Positions 13,206 through 25,800 of a DNA stretch of 64,000 nucleotides are shown here, in pieces. Numbering within the stretch: position 1 is the first letter of the stretch; each line of letters opens with the position of its first letter. The notes under the pieces are model-generated. The model saw nothing but the letters and a program-made list of their open reading frames with translations, was not told the DNA's origin and did no database searches. The stretch comes from Phorcus lineatus (lineage: Eukaryota; Mollusca; Gastropoda; Trochida; Trochidae): NCBI GenBank assembly GCA_921293015.1, contig OV121097.1, positions 26,261,429 to 26,325,428 of the forward strand, given 5' to 3'. A program made the position numbers and the translations under genes.

Positions 13206-15150
13206 GGTTGTTTGCTCACATGTGACAATAAAAAATCTGCGGTGCTTCGTTTGCAACAACGGCTTTCATAAAGGCTCCCCATAACCTTATTCCCATATCG
13301 AGTTTGATGTCAGTCGAGTTGCACGATGGCAAATCAATTGGTTGAGCAGTGTCGTTCATTCGTTTATCCAATAACTCGTTATATAAGATTGAGAATATCT
13401 TTGCATCATTTCACCAAGGACATTCTGTCTGTTCTTTGATTGTCCTAAGCGTGAGTTTGAATATTGCTCGTATGAAACTACAAAATTACCATTGAATAAC
13501 AGCAACAAAATATTTTTAATGACATGCTATTTCATTTCTAAGATGTTTAGTTGATAATACGTCTCTCTGTTTTTGTGTTTTATCTAAACATGTCTTGTAT
13601 TAAAAAACATTGATACGTACGTGTAATTCATCTGATAATATCAGAGTCTATAGTGCAAGAATTCATCGTCTATGTTGGCGTGTTGGGAGATTATGGTTGC
13701 CTTTGAAGAATGCATAGGCTAGAACTAATTCTTTGCCTCCATCTCCTCATATACCTTTTACTTTGATGAAACAGATCTTACCCAAGTCTTTAGTGTTGAA
13801 CTAATTCCTATCGATGTCGGTCTGTGAATGTTATACCATGATTTAATAAGCAAATGCAGTTACATTTTGTTACAAGTTAACAAAGACAGTGTTGATGTAG
13901 TAACGCCTTGTTTCTGTCATGTAAGATGTCAATATTCTCCTCTTGTGCAAATATCCATTTTGTCCTGATGAAGAGATCGTGCCTGCTAATTTAATTTAGC
14001 ACTTGGCAAAGGAAAAAACAAATCTTGTGATAATATATATCCTAAATGATATCTATAATAGATATTATGTTATATTTATTTATCTACGCATCCAGATATC
14101 CACACATCTATACGATCAGTGGCGGATCCAAGGGGGGGCTGTGGGGTCAGGGGGTCCGGACCCCCCCCCCCCCCCCCTCCCCCTTTTGAAAATCAATGAC
14201 AGATTCGAGTCAATAAAAAATGAATAGTAAATCATTTATAACGTAACATATAGCCCAATGCCTGGATCCGCCCCTGGGAATGTCCCTGAATATTGGCATG
14301 TTATGTTTGTGAACCACTCCCTAGAACTATAAAGACGTGGATCGTATCAAGATTCTTAAACGTTTTATCGGAGGAATGTAAGAGATGAGGTAAATGTGGG
14401 GTCTACGCCTCTTTCAAGAGTGTTTCACTTATATCAAGGCTGCTAGTATTATTTCAGGGAGAAAACCCTCAGCACTATATATATCAATACTCTTGGATGG
14501 CGGTGTCATGCACATTGGAGTATAGTATCTGTAAAATTGTGCTTAAAACGATCATTATATTCTCCCTTGCACCTGTTACAGTTATGCCAGTTAGGATATA
14601 TTCATAGATATGTGGTATAATTTCAAGTCAAAATCAATAACACAATGATCACAGAAAACTGTCGGCATTGATCTTGATGTCATCAGCTGAATGATTTTGA
14701 GTCTGACTTTACAGCCTTATAGTGTTACAAAATCATCTTCATTATATTCTATTTTGCTTTCAAAATATTAATTATGATTATGATTATTCAAAACATCTCA
14801 CATATTAATTAACAACATCCTTACATGTATGTGTTAACCAGATCCAAATTCGCACATGCTGTTTACAGGAATGCTAGGGAATTAACCTTTCGAATACTAT
14901 CAACTCAAATTGTGTCTCCTACCTGCTTCAAAAAAGTTTCCAAAATTACGTTTGACTAATTGACAAGCGTATGTGATTCATATGGCATGCTACTTAACCG
15001 AATAGCAGGCTTCCGGAATGTCAGTTGATATTGCACAATGAGAAGACACAAACGCAGAGAGACATAGTGACAGAGAGACAGAGAGTAAAAGTGACATACA
15101 ATGTAGACGGAGACTTAGACGAGCCCTAGAAGTAGACTGAGGGATAAATG
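13205..15150. repeat. Tandem unit copy D (3'-truncated)
   Basis: Starts with the same 'ttgtttgctcac' block as the others and can be followed to 'gtagactgagggata' at about 15132, which matches 10465 in copy C. Beyond that nothing from the unit is seen. It contains a hAT-like MITE at 14117-14276. Confidence 0.7.
14117..14276. mobile_element. hAT-like MITE with CAGTGGCGGATCC ends and a long C-tract
   Basis: The left end CAGTGGCGGATCC and right end GGATCCGCCCCTG are inverted with one mismatch. Inside are G-runs (14131-14152) followed by a C-run of about 19 with one T (14159-14182) that can fold back on each other. I associate this terminal motif with hAT-type nonautonomous elements of many animals. 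No 8-bp target duplication is visible, so either the flanks have decayed or the class is wrong. Confidence 0.6.
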
Positions 15151-16784
15151 TTCAATTATTTTGCTGTATAGTTTAGTACGTCTCGACATGATCACGTCTT
15201 GGTAGAAAAAAAAGAGACATATATATATTTTTTGAAGTAATACTAGTGTATGGCAGGGTCATTTGTTCCCACCCACGGATTTCCAGACATTACCAGCATC
15301 GGCCTTGGTAACAATGTGCATTGCTCATTTTGTTTCTTAAATGGGGAAATTGATGACGCCCTAGTGCGTCTATTTCCATCTCCTTCCTCTAAGCTTCCCG
15401 AAATGCCCTAAAGAATAAATGAGACCGATCACCTCATTGTTAGTCCAAGAATATTTTTCCGCACGCCTGTATATAGAAACGCTAATTGTCTGTTATCTCT
15501 TCCCTTACCTCCACATTCATTTTCAGTCATCCGATCAGAAAATAAGCCTAAAAGGATGACAATTTTGCACTTACAACTGAAATGTGGAATTAGTAGTTCA
15601 CCAGATGTTCATTATTCATATGTTTGTTATCTACGCACCTGTTGCATCTGTTCCGTAATATGAAACTCATACTAAATAAAGCAGAGGGTGGAGATGTTAT
15701 GTGAGTTCAAATTACAAAACGATTTTATCGAGTCGACCGGTGTGTGTAAGGGCTGAAGGGAGTTTTAAAATGTGCGGGCTAAGTACACCAGGTACTGTTA
15801 GTACAATTTTTGAAAATAAATCCATAACTTTGCAAATCCGTGATATTAAGAATAGTTTACGATGGTCTTAAGAACAATACATCTGTTACGATGTACAAAG
15901 ACACCTATTTGCGGGTATTGTTAAGTGTCTATAAATTAATCATGGTTTTTTAGATTTAAAGGCATCATTCGAGCACGGGTTTTTTGTGGAAACGAAATTC
16001 AGGAGGGAATTCCCTTTTGCACACGGCTTAAAAGTGTATTTTTAAAACTCTTTATCTTACTGTCTCTTACTCAATAATACTGTTTAATTTGATACTTAAA
16101 CTTGAAACAACAAGTTATGTATTTATGATGTACAAAATGTAGTCAATTCTCGTATACTCAAAATTAGGTTGACATTATTGAAAGGACGTAAGGCATTATA
16201 AAGTTTATAGGGAAAACGTTTCTCGTGCTTTAAAGTCAGTAACGCCTGTCTAAATCGCATGTAATGTCTAAATGGCATGTCACTCGACGGGAACGGAGAG
16301 TCAGGAGAGGTTGAATGTCTGAAAATGGTTTGAAAACTCTCTGGAGACTCTATAACGAAAAATTTTCGTTATAACACTGCATAACGCATAGAATACTACG
16401 AAGTCCATTGATTTACTATAAGACAAATTAACGTGACTGTTTATATCGTTATCAAACGCCATCAAAGTAAAATCAGATTTGAAGCTTGGATCCATGTTTT
16501 TTAGTTTTTATGTGAGGTCGTATATCCGTCAATTTTGTCGCTGTCACGACATTCATTACTGGATGAAATGCCGCAGGGTGTAATCCAATAGCTGAATTAT
16601 AGTTTATGATATTGTAAACCAACTTACCAAATCACCAAGGGAGATACTCTTTTTCACTGTGACATATAACACAGATTAATACACCTTTATGACATGTAAC
16701 TTAATGACATATGATATAGATTGATATATCTTACGATACCATTGTGCCATCTGCAGCTAACGCTTAACCTTTTGAATGTTTCAG
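15151..16784. other. Intergenic or upstream-intron DNA, no gene recognised
   Basis: Unique-looking sequence between the tandem array and the first GARNL3 exon seen. It holds a purine-rich GA stretch near 15055-15100 (just inside copy D) and a 23-bp palindrome at 16351-16373. I searched it for the missing N-terminal GARNL3 exon and found no convincing candidate. Confidence 0.6.
16351..16373. repeat. 23-bp perfect palindrome
   Basis: Arms of 11 bp (tataacgaaaa / ttttcgttata) around a single A. Short enough to be the core of a decayed MITE or a chance AT-rich palindrome. Confidence 0.6.
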
Positions 16785-16880
16785 CTCACATCCGTGGACT
16801 CGGACGGGTCGACTCAGAACGCAGGGAGGTTCAGGGTTGAGACGGGGGAGAGGGACACAGATGACTCTCACCCCCTCGGC
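16785..16880 (+). CDS. GARNL3: GARNL3 exon 1 in window (internal coding exon, aa 1-32)
   Basis: 96 nt, phase 0 at both ends. The acceptor is tgtttcag and the donor gtgagt. The translation contains [16 protein letters not shown], which corresponds to the conserved AGRFRVE segment near the N-terminus of vertebrate GARNL3. It begins at an acceptor rather than an ATG, so at least one coding exon precedes it. The ATG nine bases upstream of the exon lies in the acceptor sequence and is not a plausible start. Confidence 0.86.
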
Positions 16881-19800
16881 GTGAGTGGACTACACCGACA
16901 TCCACACGTACACGTAACTTCAGATAGTCTACATTCGCTCCCTGCACGCATTTCACTTCTTTATTGCATTTCACACCTTATTTTTCTTATTTACAAATAA
17001 TCTGAAATTATTTACAAAACTTTCACATTATTTCACATTTAATAAAATTTATTCATTATTTCAATACTTATTTCGATCTATTATTTTCAAATTATAGCAC
17101 ATTACTTTGAAGTAGTCCACAACATTCTAATTATTTTCAAATTACTTCACATCATGTACAAATAATTTAACTTATTACATATTATTTCTTTATATGCAAA
17201 ATATAATATGCACGTATAATACTTTCAATCTTTCACTGAAGTATTGTATTAATGCATGTTGAAATTTAATATTTTAATTTTGCTATCACAATTTTAAAAA
17301 TACATCACTTACAAATGCACTTGATGCGATGTTTATCAAACCATGTCTGTACAGGTAAAGTGAATACGTAAGTGCACAGCTTTCACATATATGTATCACA
17401 TCCAACTATGTTTGCAAATTTGCACATAATCTCAATGATTAATATCAAACCTGTTTATATTTTCATCGAAATTCAACCACTTTCGATATTTGATATGGGT
17501 TTGAAAGTCTATGTTGTCATATTTCCTTTTTTTACCCATTCAGTATATATACTAATTCAAAGGATAACGAATTGGGGGGAATAATAAGTTTGGGAGAATA
17601 ATACCCTGTGTTATTCTAATGCTTTTAAGAATATCTCCTAAAGCATTTACTCACATAATGAAGAATAAATTTCCTAGTTAATATTGTATGCTTAGTTCCT
17701 AAATTCCATTACGAAAATACAACGCTAAAGCAGAATTATTACTGAATTCAATAGACGCATCATTGTAATAAAAAATATAGGTCGATGTAATAAGATATTT
17801 AATTAATCCCCGGATTATGATTTATATACGTCACCTTCAAGGAGAACATAGTAAACAACTATACATCATTTCCAGGTCTTTAAATTAAATTCAATGTAAT
17901 CATCTAAATCATTTTAATTTTCACCTCACAGCTGCACTTCGGCAACATGCTGTTAGAAATTGATAAATATTCCAATGACTCATTATTCATGGAAGCTTTC
18001 CTTGTACAATAAGCCGACACTACTCTGCAGATTAAAGTACACTGTCATAGCGACACCGCAACACGGTAACTTATTTCTGCACGGCAGTGTACAATTTTAG
18101 TGCTGTGTATTCCATACAGATTACATTGTAGAGCCATTTTATGAAAACATACTCTCGTCAAACGACAACTTTATTGATTGTCACTGTCATGCTAATCTAC
18201 GCCCGGACATATTACATATTCAGTCGACATACAGTATATTGAAAACAAGACTATCATTTTAAATGTTTAGTTATTTTTTATTTTCGCTTGAGAAATATTT
18301 CAGGAATTTTTGGCGTTTTTAATGATGCGTCACAACAAATAATGGTTATGAATTAATTAATGAAATTTAAGGTTATTATATATATAACACGATTATATAT
18401 ATTTATCAAGAGAGGAATAAAATACATATACTACGATTTGAAGGCGTTTTAATAATTCTAATTACTCAATAATAATATGTATCAACCAACTTGGTTAATT
18501 AATATCAAGTATAGCCTCATTTGTACCTATTTAAAAAGCAGTGTAATGCAAAGTTATGGATTCTAAAGAATATCCTTAAAATTAATATATGTAAATATCG
18601 TATAGATAATATTGGTAACTTGGTGCGTTGTTTGAGCAACATACAGTATTCGTTGTCAATTAGTATTTATTTACCTAAATGTACTGAGTGTTCTATAACT
18701 GATCAATTATGAAGCTTTTACATTGTCTATAATGTTGATGTACAAATGTTAAAATTCAACTTCCCAGCCTATTTCATGGCGGAAATTTACTTCTTTGTGA
18801 ACAAACTACATTATGTACAGCCGGACTCGAAGTTCGGTTTAAGAGTAAAGAAACGATTTGTATAATGATTGAAATCGACATCAACAAATAAGGTTGGTTA
18901 AGATTTCATCATGGAGGAAATTTAGTTCTTTTTAACAACATTATGCAAGGCTTGTTTAGAGATAATGAACAAAGCTGGTGTAAGTTAGAGTGTATGAAAA
19001 TGTATGATAATTGAACGGACATCAACAAACCTGAAATAGACAAAATTAGAATGATATATATTTACGCTCTATGTTTGTTGAATATTTGTAAAAGGGAAAA
19101 TCGATTTCCTATGGGGCCAAGTCGTATGAAGCAGAATACAGACACATATTATTTGTAATTACCCGATGAGGGAAATAAATGTTTGATCCAATTTTCATAA
19201 AAATTGTCAAAGGAAAGGAGCATTTTTACATGAGAAAGTATTAAGAAAATATCTAATTAGACTAGAGGGATTGACTCATGTTTGTTTGATAATTGAAAAC
19301 AACATCAACGAGCCTAAATTCTTACAAAGACTGAGAATGCATTATTTTCATATCAATGGCTAATTGAGACGGTTATTAGAAAGCAATGTTCAGCAAGTCA
19401 TCAAACAGTACATATAAATTGAATGAAGACGACTTTCACAAGAGAGGGAAAGAGAGAATGTCCAATAGACAATCCTATGAAAGCAACATATAGAATAGAG
19501 ACGTATTATGTTTTATCCCGGAAATTGACTTCTTTTGAATTGCAGAATATAAAACAGTATGAAACCTTTCCATGATTGATCTATACACACGAGAAATTGA
19601 TTTTCTTTTGTATGATAATTGAAATGAACATCACAATCCTTAAGTCGACATGTTTCTAAATGTTCCATATACACCCAAAGTGAAGGCTGATAAATGCTTT
19701 TTATTTAGCTTATTGACGTCCTACTAAAGGCAATGTCTAGACTTGATCTCTTCTCCACTCATCTGAAATCATGCCATGATTCCATTACGGAAAAACACGC

Positions 19801-22800
19801 GGTAGTTAGTTGGGGCCTTCTATGATAACAAGTCTTATTGATTTAGGATGCAGTTATAAAACGTCGTAGCTCTGTGTCTAAGGACCCACTTTCTTCTGCA
19901 ATCAAACCCAGACAATATAAACCACTTTATGAATGTTCAATATCATGGAAGAATAGTTTTACATAATTTGTCATTCTTATTATTTTGCGTGTTCTCGGTT
20001 GACCGTAGTTCATGTTAGTGATACGGTTCATATTCAGCCATGTCGATCAAAGTATGGGTAATTGCTACATATCAATTTTACTTTAATTGCTTCGAATTAA
20101 TTTTCATGAATTCGTCTTTGCGTAACGAAATACAGATTAGGTATTGAGTATCTTTTGCTATTCATAAATCCTACGTTATAGTGCAATAGGGTAATGTCTT
20201 AAAATTGTCTGCTTTTACATGCAGTTTAGGAATTGTGCACATGGATGCCATTACGCCAATTACGACCCAACGTAAAGGACCCTATATGTGATTTATATTA
20301 ACTAACAATCACTTGTACGATACCTCTAATAGACCTTCAGTATAAACTCTCCACGATCATACATGAACGACATACAAGGAAAACTTGGAAAATACAGGAA
20401 AGAAACAGGGTCAATTCGAGGCAAACTTGGCCACCACGACACTCATGCAGCATTCGCAGACAAATAAATGAAGTTAGACCCAAGTTATCGCTTCAAAACT
20501 TTGAAAAGTTATGTCAGTTTTCCAAACTTATAATTTCACTTTGGTTACACGTATGAAGTTTGATAATGAAATTGTCATCAATTATTACCGTATTGGCCGA
20601 TTTACAAGTCCTCGTTCCGATTTGTTGGCTCACGACTTCGTCTCGTGCGAAGACAACCGAGTTACTAGACCTCAAACTGGGCCAAGCCAACATACTTCAT
20701 TAATATCATTATAGAAATGAAGTCATTTGGAATAATGGATCGTCCCTTCTGGAAACCAAAATCTAGAAAATTGGTTGTTCAGATATTTATTCTTCTGGGA
20801 GTGACCACAAATATTGCAATATTTAAGGTTATACATAAGATTAGAAATCTGGTACAGAATCTGAAACACTAGACTTGAAAGCACATTTATCTTTGATTTT
20901 TATTATTAGTATCTGTATTTTGTTCTTTGTTGATTTTGTATTAGTATATTTCAGTCAACAAAGTGGCATAAATATTTAATCTTGCAGATGGTTTTTGTTA
21001 TTAATTACAGATATCTATCTTCAATGGCGTTTACGAAAATGTATAATTTGAAGTACTGAAAAAGTATTTTAAATGTCTATCTCCTTTAATATTCTTTCAG
21101 TAAAATGCTTTTAGAGATAAAATTTGATGCATTATAATTTTGGGAAACAGATTCAATAAATTTTGTTGACATGTATATAATGTTAGAACTCTTTACTGGG
21201 TTTTGACGAATATTCGTATTGTTATTAATCTCTACCAAATTGCAATTCAAGATTGCCATGAATAGAAACTAACTATTAGAAATTGTAGATAATGTATATG
21301 TTATATTTTAATTTTAAACAGCTATCCAGTCCATTAAACAGCCCAATCCATCTGGAGAACCCCGAATTTCAGACACGCTGGTACTTCAAGTATTTTCTTG
21401 GAAAATGTAAGTCTTGTTTGAATTCACAAAATACCACGATAGTGTTTCAGAACAATAACAGCAGCAAATGGTCATGTAAAGATACAGCCAAGACCAAACA
21501 TATAAAGGAAGCAGACCAAATTGCTATAAAGACAAAACCTGAATCCTAATAAGGTGTTACTATTTTCTGAAAAATGTTGCAGTCTTTACTATCTTACATG
21601 TATTTACCTCAGTGTAATGGTAGCTACAATAGAAGGGATTTTATAAACTGCACCTGTAAATATTTGTCTGTATCTGTAAATGATATATTTGGACTGCTGA
21701 AAGCTCTTTAGGAACCACATCGAAAGGGTCTGGCACCTAAATCCTAACATCACATTTACGGATTGTCATCAGACCTTGTTGGGAGTAAATTGCCGAGCGA
21801 GTCCCTGGTAAAGGCAATATTTGAAAATTGTATCCAATGGTAAGAGGGTTTATTTCAATCAGACTTAATCCTAACCCCTCAGTTTGTGACTGACATGTAT
21901 ACAAATTGAACATTTTGTTCCCTATATCCAGTACACCAGAACTATGTGGGCGTTGACCTGGACAAGGAAACTTTCCTACTATCAGTTATAGTGACAGACG
22001 CAAACAACCACAACGTTCCGCAGTATCGGGCCATCTTGTGGAGGAAATCTGTAAGTTTCACATTATCATATACAAATCATATTACACGGAAGATCGTTTA
22101 GTATCCTGATATAATTTGTTGAATGTTGATTAAGCAGTGCTTGCAAATGAATCAGTGCATTGACATGTAAAATTGTACGCTCATAAACTATTTGAGACCT
22201 GGCTGTATAGTGTACCTTATTATAGAAATTAATTACTTTGACAAATTGGAATAGTGTGAGCGAGTTCTTCATTTTAACAACGCTTTTTATATTATACAAA
22301 TATAACCTTTCTCTATACATCCGAAGAGAGCAATATTGCCTGAGGGCCTAGTCCGTGGTTGAAATTCTCTTGGCTCAATATAAAAAGGTGCTGATCGAAT
22401 TCGCCATTTAAAGTTGTTTATGGCCACAAATTTGATTCGTTTGTGCAACAAGACAGGCCAATGACGTCACGGCAAAAATAGCATAACGTCTTATCACACC
22501 GGTTTGACGTTATTATGTCTATTTTCAAGTACCTCAAGTCGTTATGACTCTTGGTCAGAGCCGGGAGAATATCAACATAAAAATACATCGACTCGCATGA
22601 CACCAATCATAAATCCCAGAAAACAAGTAACCCTTATGAATTAGTTCATATTTCTTAAAAAATATATATTGTCACATATCAAGTACATTGTACTTAGAGC
22701 AGGTATATCTAGATTCCAACCATTCAAACAGTTCGTTGTCAAACTTATCAAAATGCAAAACTTTCACCAAATATCTTCGCACTGCAAAACAACAAAAATA

Positions 22801-25800
22801 AATTAGCTGTTGATGTAAAACAGACATATGAATAAGTGTCTTCACCTTTCACAACATTCCGTATTGCAATGAAACTCTAGACATATTCAGTTCACTCTAA
22901 GGATACCGAAAGAAAAACGTTGACATTATGTCCATTGTGTTACGCAGTAGATTTTGTGTCTTTTTTATGTAAGAGGCTGTCAATTTGTCAAGCTAACTCA
23001 TCGCATGACACCAGGAGAACGCAATAAAAAGTTGATTCGATTTGCAAATAGAATGAAATACATCAGGGTTCAACGTTCGAATTCCTTCCCTGCATAGAAT
23101 TTGCTTAATCTGAATACATTCGGTGTTTTCAAAGGCATAATTCCGTCTCAAGCAATGCAACGTTTTAATGGAAACATTGTCGAGTTGTCGAGTGCTTGTA
23201 ATGTAAGTTTTACATAAATGAATATGTAACAAATAGACTGAATGGCTGACAATATGTTTTTGCACTATAACTAGTTTTTTATATCAAGAATATTGCATGC
23301 ATGGAATTCAACGCTTCGTCAAAATGAGTATTTTAAAATAAATATACGATTCAAAAAATACAAAATATTTCACTTTAACACAAGTTCACAAAACTTCTTA
23401 TAAGAAGCATCGTCGTGATGAACATTTTTTATGTATCTGCTTAAAAGAACAACGGTCTTTAATCATACTACTTCAAATAACCAATAACAAATACAGGTTA
23501 CATTTCAACAAGGCTTACGTTCCAAAATATGATGCTATTTTCTGCAAAAAAGAGGCACGACATGTACTGGTTGACGTTAAATGCTGCATTCTCTACCCAA
23601 AAAAGCCACTCAAATATTTTTTCTCTAGTCACCTTAGAAACAAGTAAAACTTCTGACTAGAAATTGGATTCCTGAACGGTTGAAGGCAGCTTTTACAATG
23701 AAAACTTTCCAAATGAGCTCTTGATCTGTACCCATTTCCCTTGAAAACTGGAGTTCATTCGTCCGTGCGATGTTAATATTAATTACAAGGGTATCTCAGG
23801 TTTAGTTTTTAAACAGTTTTTCAAATGGCTGAAATAAGGATTGTATCCGAATCGCAAATGTCCACCAACATGAGATTTTGAAGAACCTCGAACTATATCA
23901 CACTTGTTACAGAATTAATGTGAGAAGATATGAGTTGAGTAGCGTCCGTAAGTACATGATGTTCAGTTTGGTGAACCATTATTCCCCTAACAACAAATAT
24001 GTATTGTCTATGGAAACATTTTATATTCTTATATACAAGTTGACAATTACTAGAGGAATACACATTTCAAAAAACATTTTTGAGGTTCATAGCTCTGAAT
24101 CATCAATAAACAAATGGAACCTCGAAAAAGATCTCTTTACCATGACATTTCTTTTTAACAGTAGATAACTCATAAGTAGGGTTTCATCATGATATAGGTT
24201 ATTTTATAATTCCACATGAAAAAACTCTTCATCTTTAAGGACTTTATAGAAATGTTCTTGTAATTTAAACAGATGTTTAGAACCGATTGTTTGTTAAATA
24301 ATTAAATAAATATGGGCTATTGGTCATTTGGTTATCTATGTTCCTACTGACCGACTAATATAACTTCATTATCAAAGTTATTCTTGAGTAGGCCGATCTG
24401 TAAATCCATTTAGACGTGTAACCCTACACCGGCACGTCGTTCTGTATAAGTCGGTTATGGTGGTCTATGCTTGTCATAATGGATGTATGTTGACAATGTC
24501 GGTATTCATTGCTATAAACTTCCTAAATTAGCACTTAACAACAATGAAGTTAATGTGAGTTTCTATATTGCGAAATACTTAACATCAAAATGTGACCAAA
24601 GAGCTAACAGAGTTAGTAGATACAATGATAACAGTTCATCGTTGAACGGATATGTCTGAAATTGCTTCTTGAATTAAATGAGATTTTCAATCATATCGAT
24701 AAATGGTGTCATTAAGTGTCCAGATGGTAAGCGGACGATTTTACACGAATGTCTAGAGTATGAAATAAGGGAAATTTAAATGCATTTCATCACTGATAAT
24801 ACTTCAGGGTTCAGTTACAATGTAACTATGAATTTTTTCGTACACAATATCTCAATATTATGTTCCGCATACTTCAAACTTTGTTATAATCTTCACACGC
24901 ATTCGTGTTATCATTTTCCACGCTTGATAAAATACATATAGCGAAGACATTTTCAGATTATGTTCATTCACATACAAACTGTATGATTACAATGCATTGC
25001 TCTAAGGAGTTTAAGGATTTATTCTTATGACTGTTATCTCTAATGACTAATATACTTATCCTAAACTTTTTCTAATTTAAAATATCTCGAATGGAATCTG
25101 TGGATTATTGATTGAAAATTTTGGTTCAAGTGCATACCATGATAAGATAAGACACAATAACCTCATTATTCAGCATCGTGATATTCAACGTTCAATATGG
25201 ACAAATTATGCGAAGGTTGGTCTTCTTTAGCTCTTAGTAATGTTATCCGCACATTTATTGGTATTTGTGTTATCCACATACTTTGATTGAAATGAATTGT
25301 AGTTTTCAACAACTGACTTTCGTTCTTTTTTCAAGGGTGCTAAAAAGTTGTCTTTGCCTTACAACCCAGGAAAACCTCAGACAGTGAAGGGCATTTTGAG
25401 GTAATCAAATTTTCAACTTAACTTTAATAACGTAAACAATGTGTAATTGCATTAACTTTAAAATAAAATTCTACATTTTTACTTAAGGTTACAAGATTTG
25501 ATTGATTTGAAATGTTTTTCGATTTTCAAAGTATTCTTAATTTCGTTAATTTCTTATTTCCCTTTCAGTCACTTCGACTTGCACAAGTTTGATAAAGGAC
25601 CTAAAGAAATATTTGATCCCAATATACAGAAGGAGCTTCTTGTCCTCGAAGAACAGGAGGTTTGTTTTAAATTTTTTAATTACAAATGTTTTTATATGTT
25701 GGATTTGAAACACGTGATAGCACTGTCCAATCAGGAGAGGTATAGATATTGACAATAACTGACATAGGCCAAATGCTACAGACACAAATACAAGAAGGAT

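Larger units (their letters stand above)
1..15150. repeat. Four diverged tandem copies of a large noncoding unit (4.3-5.6 kb)
   Basis: Ordered landmarks recur in the same order and strand. Examples: 'gagtcaatatttgcac' at about 2690, 7458 and 12378; 'tgtgttgatctt(c/a)aa' at about 1952, 6842 and 11771; the 'ctatt/gaacttt...gtctcct' block at about 998, 6091 and 10659; 'ggctctttggaactggtaag'-like blocks at about 850, 5945 and 10502; 'ataacctcat' blocks at about 3370, 9005 and 13275. Copies: A 1-3290 (cut by the window edge), B about 3300-8920, C about 8925-13205, D about 13205-15150 (truncated). Similarity is clearly below identity, with many indels, so the duplication is old. No long ORF or exon-like segment is shared by the copies. 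Confidence 0.85.
16881..21321 (+). other. GARNL3 intron 1
   Basis: 4.4 kb. The first 300 bp after about 16970 are low-complexity, with recurring 'ttcacattatttca'-like words. From 18760 to 19660 there is a degenerate array (listed separately). The short open frames here do not resemble known proteins. Confidence 0.8.

Noticed and set aside
14003..14227. 74-codon open frame with a run of prolines
   Set aside because: The prolines come from the C-tract of the hAT-like MITE.
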